From Sphacelaria rigidula (lineage: Eukaryota; Phaeophyceae; Sphacelariales): a stretch of DNA of 35,560 bases. The notes beneath the pieces were generated by a model. The model made no database searches, was not told where the DNA came from, and was given only the letters and a program-made list of their open reading frames with translations. The position numbers were made by a program, and so were the translations under genes. Of this stretch, positions 9,331 through 21,300 are shown piece by piece; the first letter of the stretch is position 1, and each line of letters opens with the position of its first letter. The stretch lies in assembly GCA_964200075.2 (NCBI GenBank), contig CAXNAA020000022.1, positions 1-35,560 on the forward strand. Reading direction: 5' to 3'.

Positions 9331-12300
9331 CTGGAACACGACGACAAGGACGTGGGAACAGAAAGAAGTAAGCTAGCTATGATTACTATAATATCAGTAC
9401 ATGTATATATATATCGTCAACAGTGTGAATATGTGTAAGCATCATGCTACCATACACAATAGGTACCCGACCAGGAGAGTCTGAAGTTGTTGGTCAGTGA
9501 TCAACAGTGCGGAACCCACCTACCTGCATAGAGACATCCTTCACAAGCTGAGGAGGATTAGTAAAGGCCTTGATTTCATCCAAATCTTTCTTGTCTAGGT
9601 TCTCTAGGGCAGCAGCAGCGGCTTCAACAGCTGGAAGGGCTTCCATCAGTGCCTCGTCTGCGATAGCTTTCTCCTTGGAGATGACCTCGCTCTGCTCCTG
9701 CACGTTCTGTTGCTTGATGCTAGCGTCTGCCTGCTGCTTGTTGGCCACTTCACTTTTCGCCTGAATTTCGCGTATCATTGCCTCGACGTGCTGTGTCTTT
9801 TCATCCACAACAATCTTCTTCTCGCTCAACTCGATCTGCATCTGATCGACCGCGTCGGCTGCCTCGATAAGCTTCGTGAGCCCCCCTTCTAGACGCTTGA
9901 CGCTACCTTCGATTGTACGGTTGTTCTCTTTCAACTCCGTGCGGTAATTTGCAATGAAGTCCAGGTAGTTGGCGGGTGTCACATAGTAGTACCGCCGCAT
10001 CTCGTCCGCGAAACGCCCAGAAAACCCTACAACACTCTGGTGCGTGAATACCAGGTGCCCGACAATGGTTTCTCGGAGCTCGTCCGGAAGCTGCTCGTCC
10101 TGCAGGAAATACTCTGCTACCTTCTGTAGTGCATCCGCTGGCCACGGCTGGAACCAGTCAATTACGCTGGCAGACACTAGACCCGGAAAGCTACGGCAGC
10201 GAACGCGTAGCTTGTCGCCAGATGGACTCATTGCTAGGACGACGTGGAGGTGGTTGCGACACTTGTTGACAAAATATTCCCAACAAACATCAGGAGTGTC
10301 GATCGCACCGGAAGCCTTCACTTCTTTCCGCACAGAATTTATGCACTGATCTGTCTCATCCTTTTCAAACAGCGCCGGGACCATTCCTGTGGTCAAGATG
10401 TTGTTGATGAACTCTAGGAAACCTTCTTCCACGACATGGGCATCCGTGAATAGGAAAACGACGGGGCCCGTGCCCAAGCGCTTGAACAACTGCTTCAAAT
10501 CCTCGCGAAAGTCGGCCTCGCCGTAGCCACGGACTAGAGATATAGAGAACACTGCATACCCAGCGCAGTAGGCAGCCAACTGCGTGAGTGATTTCTTGCC
10601 TGATCCACCCACACCTACCAGCATGGCGTTCCCTCGAGTCATGCCAATAATGCGATATATGCGGGTGAGATGATCAAGAGCAGATTCGAACAGCACCAGG
10701 TTCATCGGTTTGTGATCTAGATTGTAGCTCTCGAGCACCTCCTCGAACACCTTTCGTGTCGGTCCGTAGTCGCCGAGATCTTGGTATAATTGAGGGTCTT
10801 CGCCCTCGTCCACCAATCTCTGCACGGCCTTCGCGTAGTCTCCTACGAGAATGGGGTTCTTCATGGTGTGCTCAACGCAAGTGGGCCAAGTGGCCCGAAC
10901 TATGCCCTCGATTTCCTTGTCTAACATGGTCATGTCGTCTTGGAAAAGGCGATCTCCGAAAACCCGAAGGCATTCGTTACGCCAGAGTCGCACAAATGAC
11001 TCGGCGACATGAAACATGTCCTCCGTCGCTAAGCACAGTCCCTCGTAAACCCGTGAAAGATCTCTGAGGTTGAAGATGTAATGGAACTTGGATGGAGTGG
11101 GAGGCAATCGCTCTACGATCAGTGCGTATAGCATGAGCGTTGCATCCGTGATCTTCGACCCGACCTCCTTGACGGGTTCCGCAAAATTGACTAGCCTTGC
11201 CGTCAGAATGGAAGAGTAGATGTGCTTCAGAACCGCTGCACTCGGCTCGATGAGGTTGTATACGTTAAACAAAGCAACAAACCGCGGGTCGACGTTGTTG
11301 CGGCCGCCACCAGGAGGTCCCATAGCCGCGATATAGCTGAGATTCTTGATGTGCTTCAAGTTTAGGTCCTTGCCGTGGTCATACAAGGTGCCCTTGCTGA
11401 TCAGAAATAGTAGCAAAGCAATGGGCTGCTGTGTGCCGTACGTGTCGACCTTGGGCATGTTCATGTCGTCAACGAACACCACGAGGGTTTTACCTGACGG
11501 CGGAGCAAATGTCGATCCTGCGCGCTTGTCTATGTTGGCCTCAATACTTGTCTGCACGTTTCTGGCGGTCGTTCTGCTGCTGAAGTTTATCACCAAACGG
11601 GACGTGGTATCTGCCTCAAGCTTGCTCATATAGTTCTGGATTGTGAGGGTCTTGGCGGTACCCGACTCCCCGACCAACAGTAGAGGTTTTCTCGGCGCCA
11701 GCGTCTCGAGAAGGTGCGTGTAAAGCACGGAATCTGTGGTGGGCACCATGATTTGATGAAACAGGAAGGGATCTGGCTGTTGATAAGCGGGAACTCGGGT
11801 CTTCCACTTCTCCCATTTGTGACTTTCCATGTTGTAAAAATGGCTGTACAGACTGTCCGCTGGAACAGACTCGCCAGAGAGCTTCTTGATGAACTGATCA
11901 AAGCGATCTCGGCTCTCGTTGACCAAGGAAGCGCCCATAGACCATACGAGGCAAAATATGTAGACGCCTTCGATATCTTGATTATCTTCCATCTCAGGAA
12001 GTAAGAATGCATCCAAACTGGAGCAAAGTTGCTTCACGAGGTCCAAGTTGGGGATAGAGATTACTTGGCGCAGCTTTTCTACCTGCTGGCCGTCGATCAG
12101 TCCAGAGAGTACGTAGTCCACGCATCGTTTAACGTACTTTTTGAACAAAGTCATGAGTAAGTCGGCGTTGGCTTGCCTGTCCTCGGTCACCTGGATTCCG
12201 TCACCACATCGGAGACGTACCCATCGCTCGTAGAACGGCGAGTATCCGAGATTTTTCGGATCCACCCACACCATTCCGCAGCGACTGATGGTAGCAGGTG

Positions 12301-15300
12301 AGGCATACTGCAGATCGAAGGTTTCGCAAACCAAGGCACAGTGCGGCTGCAGTCTGATGCGTTCGCCGTTTGGCAGGGTAAGCAGCTTGTTGTCGTCCAT
12401 AACAGAATTCATGTTCTCCACCCACACCGCGTCAACATCACCGTCGAAAACGATCAGGCGCACTTCATTCTCTTTCCCTGGTGGCAGCGGTGCGTTCAGG
12501 TCCCGGAAGAGCTTAGACAGTATGCCGTCCGTCCAGTCGCGAGTAACCGGATCCATAATTCCGTATAGCTCGTTCAGTGGCTGCTTCTTGGCGTTTAAAA
12601 CAAACATTTTCACCACGGTTCCGTCCGCCGGTAGGCGAGCATTCTTCAACGTTTCTAGGATAAGTGTCTTGCCGCCTCCGGTCGGTCCCACGATCATTGT
12701 GGTGTGTCGTACCATCTGAGTTTCATACATTTGGATGCACTTGTCCACCTGCGAGCGTGGGAAATAGTGCTAAAATGGTCATTGTGCCTCCATCGCAGTG
12801 TGAACCTAAAGAACATGAACGACAACATGCGAGTATGCAAGTACAGTAACTTATCTACCCCCTGTATTTGGCGCCTAATTTACATGTAACTGGGTGGTAT
12901 TGGACTGACTCCAAGGAGAGTCAGTGGATGCATGCCATGTCATGTCAGAAAGGAGGGAATCATAGGACCTGCCATCCAGGGCTACCGCAGTTACCGATTC
13001 TGAAAGATTTCACTGTCCAGAAAAACGGTCGACGTGATACCTTTGTTGTAAGCAGTATACTGCACACGGAGGGTGTGCGATAGCACAACAACAAACACAG
13101 CAATGTCAAAATACAGTTTCCCCACTCATCATTACCCTTGAAGATAAATGTTGACATTTTGCTTGGCGTTAGGGCGCTCGTTGGGGCGTCGGTCAGTACA
13201 CTGTTGTCACGATAGTTAATAGGTAGGTAACCTGTGACAGCGCTTGCGAACCCGCAATAAAACAGTCAGCTGTTTTTTCATCTAGTATAGACCTTGTCCG
13301 TCCATACATTTTCCTTCCCTTTCTTCTTGGTTGTGTTTCCTTTCGTTTTGTTTCTCAGTTTACTCCTTTTCTGCTCCACCGTTTTGTCTTTTCTTCACTC
13401 TTTTCTTCTGTTTGTGGCGAGCGTTTCTGTTTTGTTTACTTTGGGTATATCTATCTATCTTGTGTCCAACGACCAATGACCACGGCTGAGTACCCGAGAC
13501 TAGAGGACCACTTACTGTGCACAACCAAACAACCGATCAATCATTCAACTGTATCATTGAACCGTTCGACTATTATACTATATTATAGTGCACTAGGTGG
13601 GTCCATGTCCTTTCTTCCTTTGTCAGTCAGCTCAGCTAATTTTCACCCCCCGCGCAACTCTGACTACCGACGAATGCGAAGGAAAACAACGCCGGGAATC
13701 TTACCTGATCGGCAGACACATTGTTGTCGGCACAGCGAAAACCTTACCTGATCGGCAGACACATTGTTGTCGGCACAGCGAAAACCTCACCTGATCGGCA
13801 AACACATTGTTGTCGGCACAGCGAAAACCTTTGGACTCGAGCTCCTTCCGAACCTCCACCTTGAGATCTTCGTATCCCACTCTTGGGCAATCCATGTTCG
13901 GGAAAAGATCGTTGATCAAGCCCTTGAATAAGGGGACATCTTCAAAAACGAACTTGGGCATGTTGCTATCGCGCAATGCTCGCATAAGCACCAGATCCTC
14001 TGGCATGTCTGCGTACTGTCGCTTTAACCCTCCTGCCAATACCAAGACGGACTTCAGGGCACGCAACCCGAAGTCATAGTGGTACTGCTTGGACAGCTGC
14101 TCCTTCGATAACTTGTATAGAACTGTCATCTTCTTCGCCAAGACCTGACAACCGTGCACGGGTTGCAAATAGCAGGACCAAGGTCTTCATATAACATCAA
14201 AACAGCACAGCGAGCGATGCGCTGGTCCTTGAACATTCTTCATCAAGGTCACACATATGATGCCAAAAAACCCGACGCTAACATCAAGCAGTAGTGAACA
14301 TCTCCAGCCGGATGGCACCAAGTAGTTCTACGTCGTGGGTGGTGCAGAAAAGGCACGGTAGGTATCTTACCTTGGCAGCCTCAAACCCCTCAGAGAACAA
14401 CATGATCTCGCAAATTTGCAGCAAGTCCGGCACAATCATTGTCACAGGTCGGAACAGTGCTTTGAGGTTGTCCGGGAGCTCAGTCCGCCCTGCGTAGCCG
14501 GGGTTCATAGTGATAAACACTCCACACGTTGAAAATCCAGCCACGCGTTTGATTTTAATTTCTCCTCCCACGCCGATGTCGACCGTGGGTTTGCCGCTGA
14601 CAAGGGAATTCTGAATAGCTTTGAGCTGAGCAGAGACCACGGACAAGACCTCAATATTAATGCGGTTGAACTCGTCAAAGCACCCCCATGCCCCGACCTG
14701 GACTAGACCGGCGAATATCGAGCCCATTGCCTGCATAAGGGACACAGAGACCCCGGCAAATGCGTTGTCTATGTCATGATGGTGGTTAGTGCAAGCACAT
14801 GCTCTCCTTGACCTTGAGGTCAGTAAGGGGTGCAGTCTATATCGTGTACATGGCTGTCGAAGCAACAATATAGCGATACACAGCGATCAGTACGATGCAG
14901 AAAGTTTTGGTCAAGCCGACCGCTGCATCTGCTACGGGGTAATGTGCTACCCACCTTGTAGTCGAGTCCTTCCCCGCAGTTGATCACAAAGCAGGGAAGG
15001 GCCAAGGATTTAGCTAAGTCTTTGGTAGTTTCCGTTTTTCCTGTGCCGGCCGGACCAGCCGGTGCACCCCCGAGCTTGAACGTCAGTGCTTGGGTCAGCG
15101 TCATGTAGCAGCGGTCTGTGAGTGGGGTAATTACGAGTCGACCATTCATCCCCATGTACTCGTAGCCGTAGCTGAACTGTCCAGTGCATTGCCGAATTAT
15201 GCAGTCATCGACGTCTCGGTCCCAGTAAAAGCGGAGCTGGCTTTCCCACGCGAATTCTTTGGCGTTGAGGATCGACTCCCTCACGAATCCATCCACGATA

Positions 15301-18300
15301 TCGCGAGCGTGGACGTCAATAATGAGAAGCGTGTTTACTTTTTTGCGGGCATGGCTACTCAGCTTTTCTCGCACGAGAGCAACCAGAGCGTTGAGTTGTG
15401 ATGTGAGCTTCGCCTCCAGGTCTTTTATGGCATATTTGTTACCCGTCGCAACCGACCGGAAGACATCTTCGACCTGAAAATTGGGTCACCAGGCATGGAT
15501 TAACTTGCAGCATGCTGTTGGTGCGAGTTCTTGCGACTTATTCTGATCATGCGGAAATGAGTCGCTCGAAAAGTGCTGTAACACGCTACAAGCAGAGTCA
15601 TTCCCCGCTAGATCGACAGCACGCAAGTGCACACCTGGGCGTATGCTGGGCTCAGCATTCTCTACGGTTTGCTGAAGAGAACTCAGGCATACATCCTTGA
15701 GCAGCGGTTCCCAGGGGTGTCTGACAAACTCTCGGATATAGCAAAGGGCACGTATGCATGAGTATGCAACCAACGTAGATAAGTGTCGCGGTGACTCACC
15801 TCCCATGTCCACCATATCTGGCTACCGACAAGCGAGACCATTCCCAGCACGCTGGTGATCCATTCCTGACGCTCCTCCTTGGCATATCGAAATACCCCCT
15901 CTTTGGTGATGGACCTCAGCGAGTTGCACATTTCGACCTCAACGTCCGTCATCCAGCTCTCTACTGGCCCTTCCACCGCTACTGGTTCTCGTAGAGGAAA
16001 GGTCTCACCCTCGCTAGAACCCATCCCTAGCACCTGCTTAGCACCTCGTCCGAAAGACAGAGATTTGACGTTGTCGAAGAGCTTGAGAAGATGCACCTGC
16101 GAAATGCGACAGCATAGGGGACAGTGTAGACGCCCACCCTGTCACCAAGCCATTCCGTTTCTTTCGGGTCGATTTGAAATAATATATGCCGCCAGTGGCT
16201 TGGAGTCGTGAACTCCTTCGGTATGGTCTGGCTTGCGGAGAGCATGTTCACCTTCAGTATCAGCGATACATGTCAACCCCTCATTCGACTACATTCGCTA
16301 GCCCTCGGGTTGATGAGACATACCTGTATTGATGTCGGGTCGCTTGATCCCAGAACCGACAAGAGCTCGTCGTCGGATATAAAGAAGAACCGCGGAAACG
16401 AATTTCTCTTCGTGTCGAGGTAGTTAGACAGGGATTTTTGAGTGGTATCCAAGCGCTCGCTGAGGCTCTCCAGCGCTTCCAGACGATTCTCCGACGTGCA
16501 GGCTTCAACCACGTTAGGATTTTGGTAGGTCTGGGTCATGATCTGAAGTAGAAGTGGGCACCAGTTAATGCATAGTCTTCAAGAGTGAGTCATATGGAAA
16601 GTTCAACAGGAGGCGCGTAATGTTGGTGTGGTGCCGCCACGGTCCTGACTGGGTAGATGCATGCACCAAGACGCCAAACCCTCTAATGAAAATATAGACG
16701 TACGAATATCCCTCCGCTCCGGATGCGTGACCTCTCAAATGTCGTACTTGAAACACCCCGTAACGCCAGGAACCGTAGTAGATACCATGGCAACAACAAG
16801 GCGCGAATGAAGGTGTCACCATCTCACGATGGTCTCGCGCTGTCGTTGCTCCCTCAGAACACGACGAGGGTATATTGCGCAAAAACGGGTGTACTGACAT
16901 CCATGTTGGTGTCGGCACGGTTTTTGAATTTACCGAAGCTGCTGAAGTGAGCAAGTTATGAGTGCATTGCGTCTTCACGTTCGCCGGCACACTACAGCTG
17001 ACATGCACTTGCCTGCTTAAATGCCTTGTCAATGGAGTCAAACTTCTTTGCCTCTTCTGGTAGTTGCAAACGTATGTCCTCTGCGCCTATGAAGATGCTC
17101 TCCAAGTACATCCACTTGCGCTGCACAGTGTACCACATGTCGAGTGTTTCGTTCACGCGGTTGAGAGTACGCTCCCACCCTCGAACCTGATGGGACCGAC
17201 GAGGCGAAGGGCTGGATCAATACTAACTTATAATTACCGTCGGCGTAGTTGATCGCGCCTGAAGCGCAAAGCTCCTTGCAGCTGAAGATGAGGCTAGCCC
17301 GCACCTTGACAACAATCGTGTTGATACTTCTCGGAGCAAACATTTCCCATGGACCAGAAGTTTCAGTTTCTTAGAAATGACGAGAATCAAACCAATCGAA
17401 CCAATTAAACCCATAAGAGCACAACCAGATGGAGTGTCGAGATTTCTCTCCAGATCTATGAACTGACGTGGTAATCGATGATACAATGGTCTATCACCTG
17501 TTCGGCAAAGCTTCCAACAAAACGGCTTGCAGACATGGTCTGCAGGTTGAGTAAATTGTCTTCAAGCTCCGTCTTGATCTCGTCTGCTGCTCTCAGTACG
17601 TAGCTTCTGTCCACGCCATTTTTTTGGTACTTGGCCAGCACGAGGTCGGTCTTTCTCCATGTTGCCTCCACCTTCCTAATCTCATTTTCGATCTTCATCT
17701 CCTGGACGGACTCATTGACAATGTCGTCAATATCCGCCGTGAAGCGGTGTAGCTCCATCTGAAATATGTTACCAAGCGTGAGTGACTTGAAGTTGCTCGG
17801 GTCGAACTTCACCCCCGTCATCTGTGCCATGGAGAAGAGTAGAATAGCGAGAAAGGGGCAAGGTATTTGGGAATCTTGTGATCTTGCAATAACGTCGCAC
17901 CTATCATAGTTTATGACGGTATCACTTTACGCCACGCAGCGTGCTGTGGCGAGGGGGATGACTCGACTCGCCTCCATCAGCTTCTGCCAGTGTCGAGGCT
18001 TCATTGCCTCGTTCTTGAGGTTGACAATGAGAGGAATACTGTCCTTGAAATTGAATATCCGTCCTTCGACCGCCCGAAAGGTAGGGTGCTCCTTGAATTG
18101 CTTTTCTTTACGGGCCTTCTTTTCCAAGACCTCTACTCCTCTCTGGAGAGACCCGACATCTAGATCACCCCACGGGGTGGCACTGTTCCCTTCTTCGAAT
18201 TCTCGCTGCTCTTGGTACAAGTCGTAGATACGTCCGAGTTTTTTCATCTCCGAAACTACTCGCTGCAGCTCCGGGTATTCGGTGGTATCCAGGCCGAATA

Positions 18301-21300
18301 ACCCTTCGGCATTCACGAGCTCGAGCTTCCTCGACATGCACACCTGTGGTTGTTGTCGGCCCGCGATACACAAGAGCATTTTCACGGCACACAGGCGATG
18401 TGGTCGTTGTGAATGCATAACGATATTTCGCCGATATCCATCATGCGATGAGACTAAGAAAAGTACGTATCCATGCGTATTGTATGCTTCCGCACTTTTC
18501 GTGGTAAGCTTGGTGAAACCTTGGCATGTCCGATCGATTTCGACTCTCTTGTCAACGCATGGCCCATGGACATGGGTTGTCAACTGAATGGGCGGACCAA
18601 GGGAGTATGCACTTGCACTTGCCTGCACCTTGTCTTGGTATTCAGCCAAGAGTCGCACTCCGTCTTCGAGCTCAGTGCTGGAATTACCTGGCCCGGTTGC
18701 CTTGAAGCTCGTCTCCATTTCCTTAAGAGCTTCGTGGAATTCGACAGCTTGCTGTTTGGTCACCTCGCGGAACTGATCTTTCACTTTGACAAGACACAAG
18801 TCTTTCGTTTTGGCCTCGATGAAGAGGGCTTGCCACCTACTGGCGATGTCCTGCGCTTTGGCCATTTCATCTGCCGGGACCGGAATATCATACTGCTGCA
18901 AGGTCCGGTACCGCTCCATCGTATCAAGGTAGCTTAACTCGATATCCATTCCCATACCACAAATGTCAGCGATAGTGTTGAGGACAAATTTGAGAGCGTC
19001 CAAATCTTGAGGATCGGCCCTGAGGTCCGTTTCCAGCTGAGTAGATGAAGATGTTGCATACAAACGGGATGACAACAGAAAGAGGTCGTGCGACTTTCAT
19101 CTCAGGCTCGAGTGAACGTCCGGCACGAGGGGCGAACTTTGCGGAGAGCACTGGGGGGACGTGATCTCCGCTCGGCAAGTACATACGTCATTTTCAACTT
19201 GGGCAGGTAAGTTCTGTTTTGTTCGGAGTACAGGAACGCGACTGTGCGGCGACATACCTGTGTCATTTTCGCGCATAATTCCTCCAACAGTACTGACGAG
19301 CACCTGTGCAAAACGGCGCCGTAGTCCATTTTCCATTGGTCTGCTTGAGCAGCAATTCCCAATGCCACCGGGTAGCAGTCAATTCGAATGAAGTCTACGT
19401 CCTTTTCGCTCGGTTGCGCCCTCACGGTTTCTGCCAGCAACTCATAGCTTGCGATTCGCGTGTCGAAATACACACAAGTGTGTTTTTTCTCAGCTAACTT
19501 ATCTAATGCTTGTTTCCGCTTGGGATTCCACAGGTTGTAGACGGTGTCGTAGCGCCGCCACCCATCCAAGTACTTGTTCATCATGGAGAACACCTTGTGA
19601 ATGGCTTGGTTAAGCTGAAGCATTAGCTTGATCACATGGGGGTTCTTGCTCATATCTTGGTAGAAGGAGAACACCAGCGGTTCTTCCTCCTCGTGGATGA
19701 TCTGCAGCACAATCAAGGGGGCATCCGCCGCAAAACGGAGTGATGTCGTGTGTATATTCGTGCGCTGCCTACCTGTCTGTCTAAGGATACCTACCTCACG
19801 CGGAGAATCAAGCGTGGTAGGTCTGTATCATAACAATATCATGGTAGTGGCAGCCATTGGTTGAGTCTGTACCTGCGGTGCCGTTTGACAGCAAGTGCCA
19901 TGCATCCAGCGCACGAACATGCGCGCTGATTCCACGATGTTTTTGACGGACTTGGTGAGATATTTGTAAATATCGTTGACCGTTGGTGTCACCACTAGAT
20001 CTTTGCCGTTGAGGTTTGCCTTGACTTCACACAACGGCGGGCGGTCCTTGCTTTGCAAAAGTGCGAGGAACGTCGCCATGCTGGAAATGATGCACTTGGT
20101 AATCGCGTTGAAGATACATTTCTCCCAGTAATGATAGTAACCAGCCAGCGACGGAGACATTCCAGTATTGGTGCCGCCTACAACTTCTTCCACCTGTTGG
20201 CATCAACAGTGCAGCCGAACAAGTGCCAGGTCGAGACGGAACGGTTTCATTACATGCAGTATTTACACTCGTTAGAGTTAAGTGGAAGGAGGTTAGAGTT
20301 TGAGGGGTAAGTCTAAAGAGCTTCTACGAGCGACCAAGCCACTCGGAGCGCGTTCGTTGCTTTTGAAGTACTTCGCTTGAGCATGCCACACGTGCTACGA
20401 GGTTATACTCGCGTTTCAAAGCGCACGGCTGCACTGAGCAACGCCCCAAATTAGGCTTACGTCGCCCCGTGCTACTCCACACAAGATGCCTGCAGACCCT
20501 GAGCGTGTTTTCCAAGAAAATATCTCCCACATCCAGTACCTTTATCAAGAGGCTCTCGATGCTGTTGTACTGCTGCACCAGACCATCTAGTCGCGCAATC
20601 CGTTTTGTTTCCAGGGCGTCGTAGAACTCGGTCACATCCATGGGGGAGCGGGGCCCATCGGGTGTCTCAAAATCCTTCTCTTGCATGAGTAGCATGTTTT
20701 CGATGCTGCCGAGGAAAATGAAGTAAGGTACGATCAGCAAAAGCATCGGCTACCACGCTAATATGCAGTGTAGAGTGACCTCCCTCATCCAAAAGCGGTA
20801 AAACAACATCCAAGCAAAGAGGGCCAAGGAAAAACCTGAGGACGGCAAAGTGAAGCGTTGTTCTCCCTTTATCTGATCCCAGAGCCTTCAGGTGCAAACT
20901 CGCTTCCATCGTACCTGGATACAACCTCGTGAATCATCGTGGAGCTCTTATGGATCTGGCTCACAGTGCCCGAGAACTCGTTCAGGGCCTTATTACACGT
21001 TTCAATGAATGAAGGCACCCGTTGGCTGTTCCAGTTGAGTGGCGAGAAACCGGTATGGAGCACCGCCTGGAGATGGTACAGCTGCCGCGACAGGAGCCGA
21101 GTCTCCACTTGTGTTAAACTCCCCACCAGGGCATCGTAGTTTTTGAGCATGAGCTGCATGTCTTGAATGTACTTGTGGTACTTGTCTTCCTGTAGGGCCA
21201 CGTTCAGTGCGGCCTCTGGCACCTAGCGGCAAGTGTCATGACACATCATTTTTTAATGTATGCATGACCTTCCATCGCAACTAATTTCGCCGCATCTTCG

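Noticed and set aside
5747-12889. Many plus-strand open frames opposite exons 21 and 22
   Set aside because: Antisense shadows of the dynein coding sequence with no motifs of their own.
17927-19075. A single 382-codon dynein exon
   Set aside because: The stretch between 18344 and 18622 has no dynein character and interrupts a conserved linker motif; it is read as a frame-open intron.
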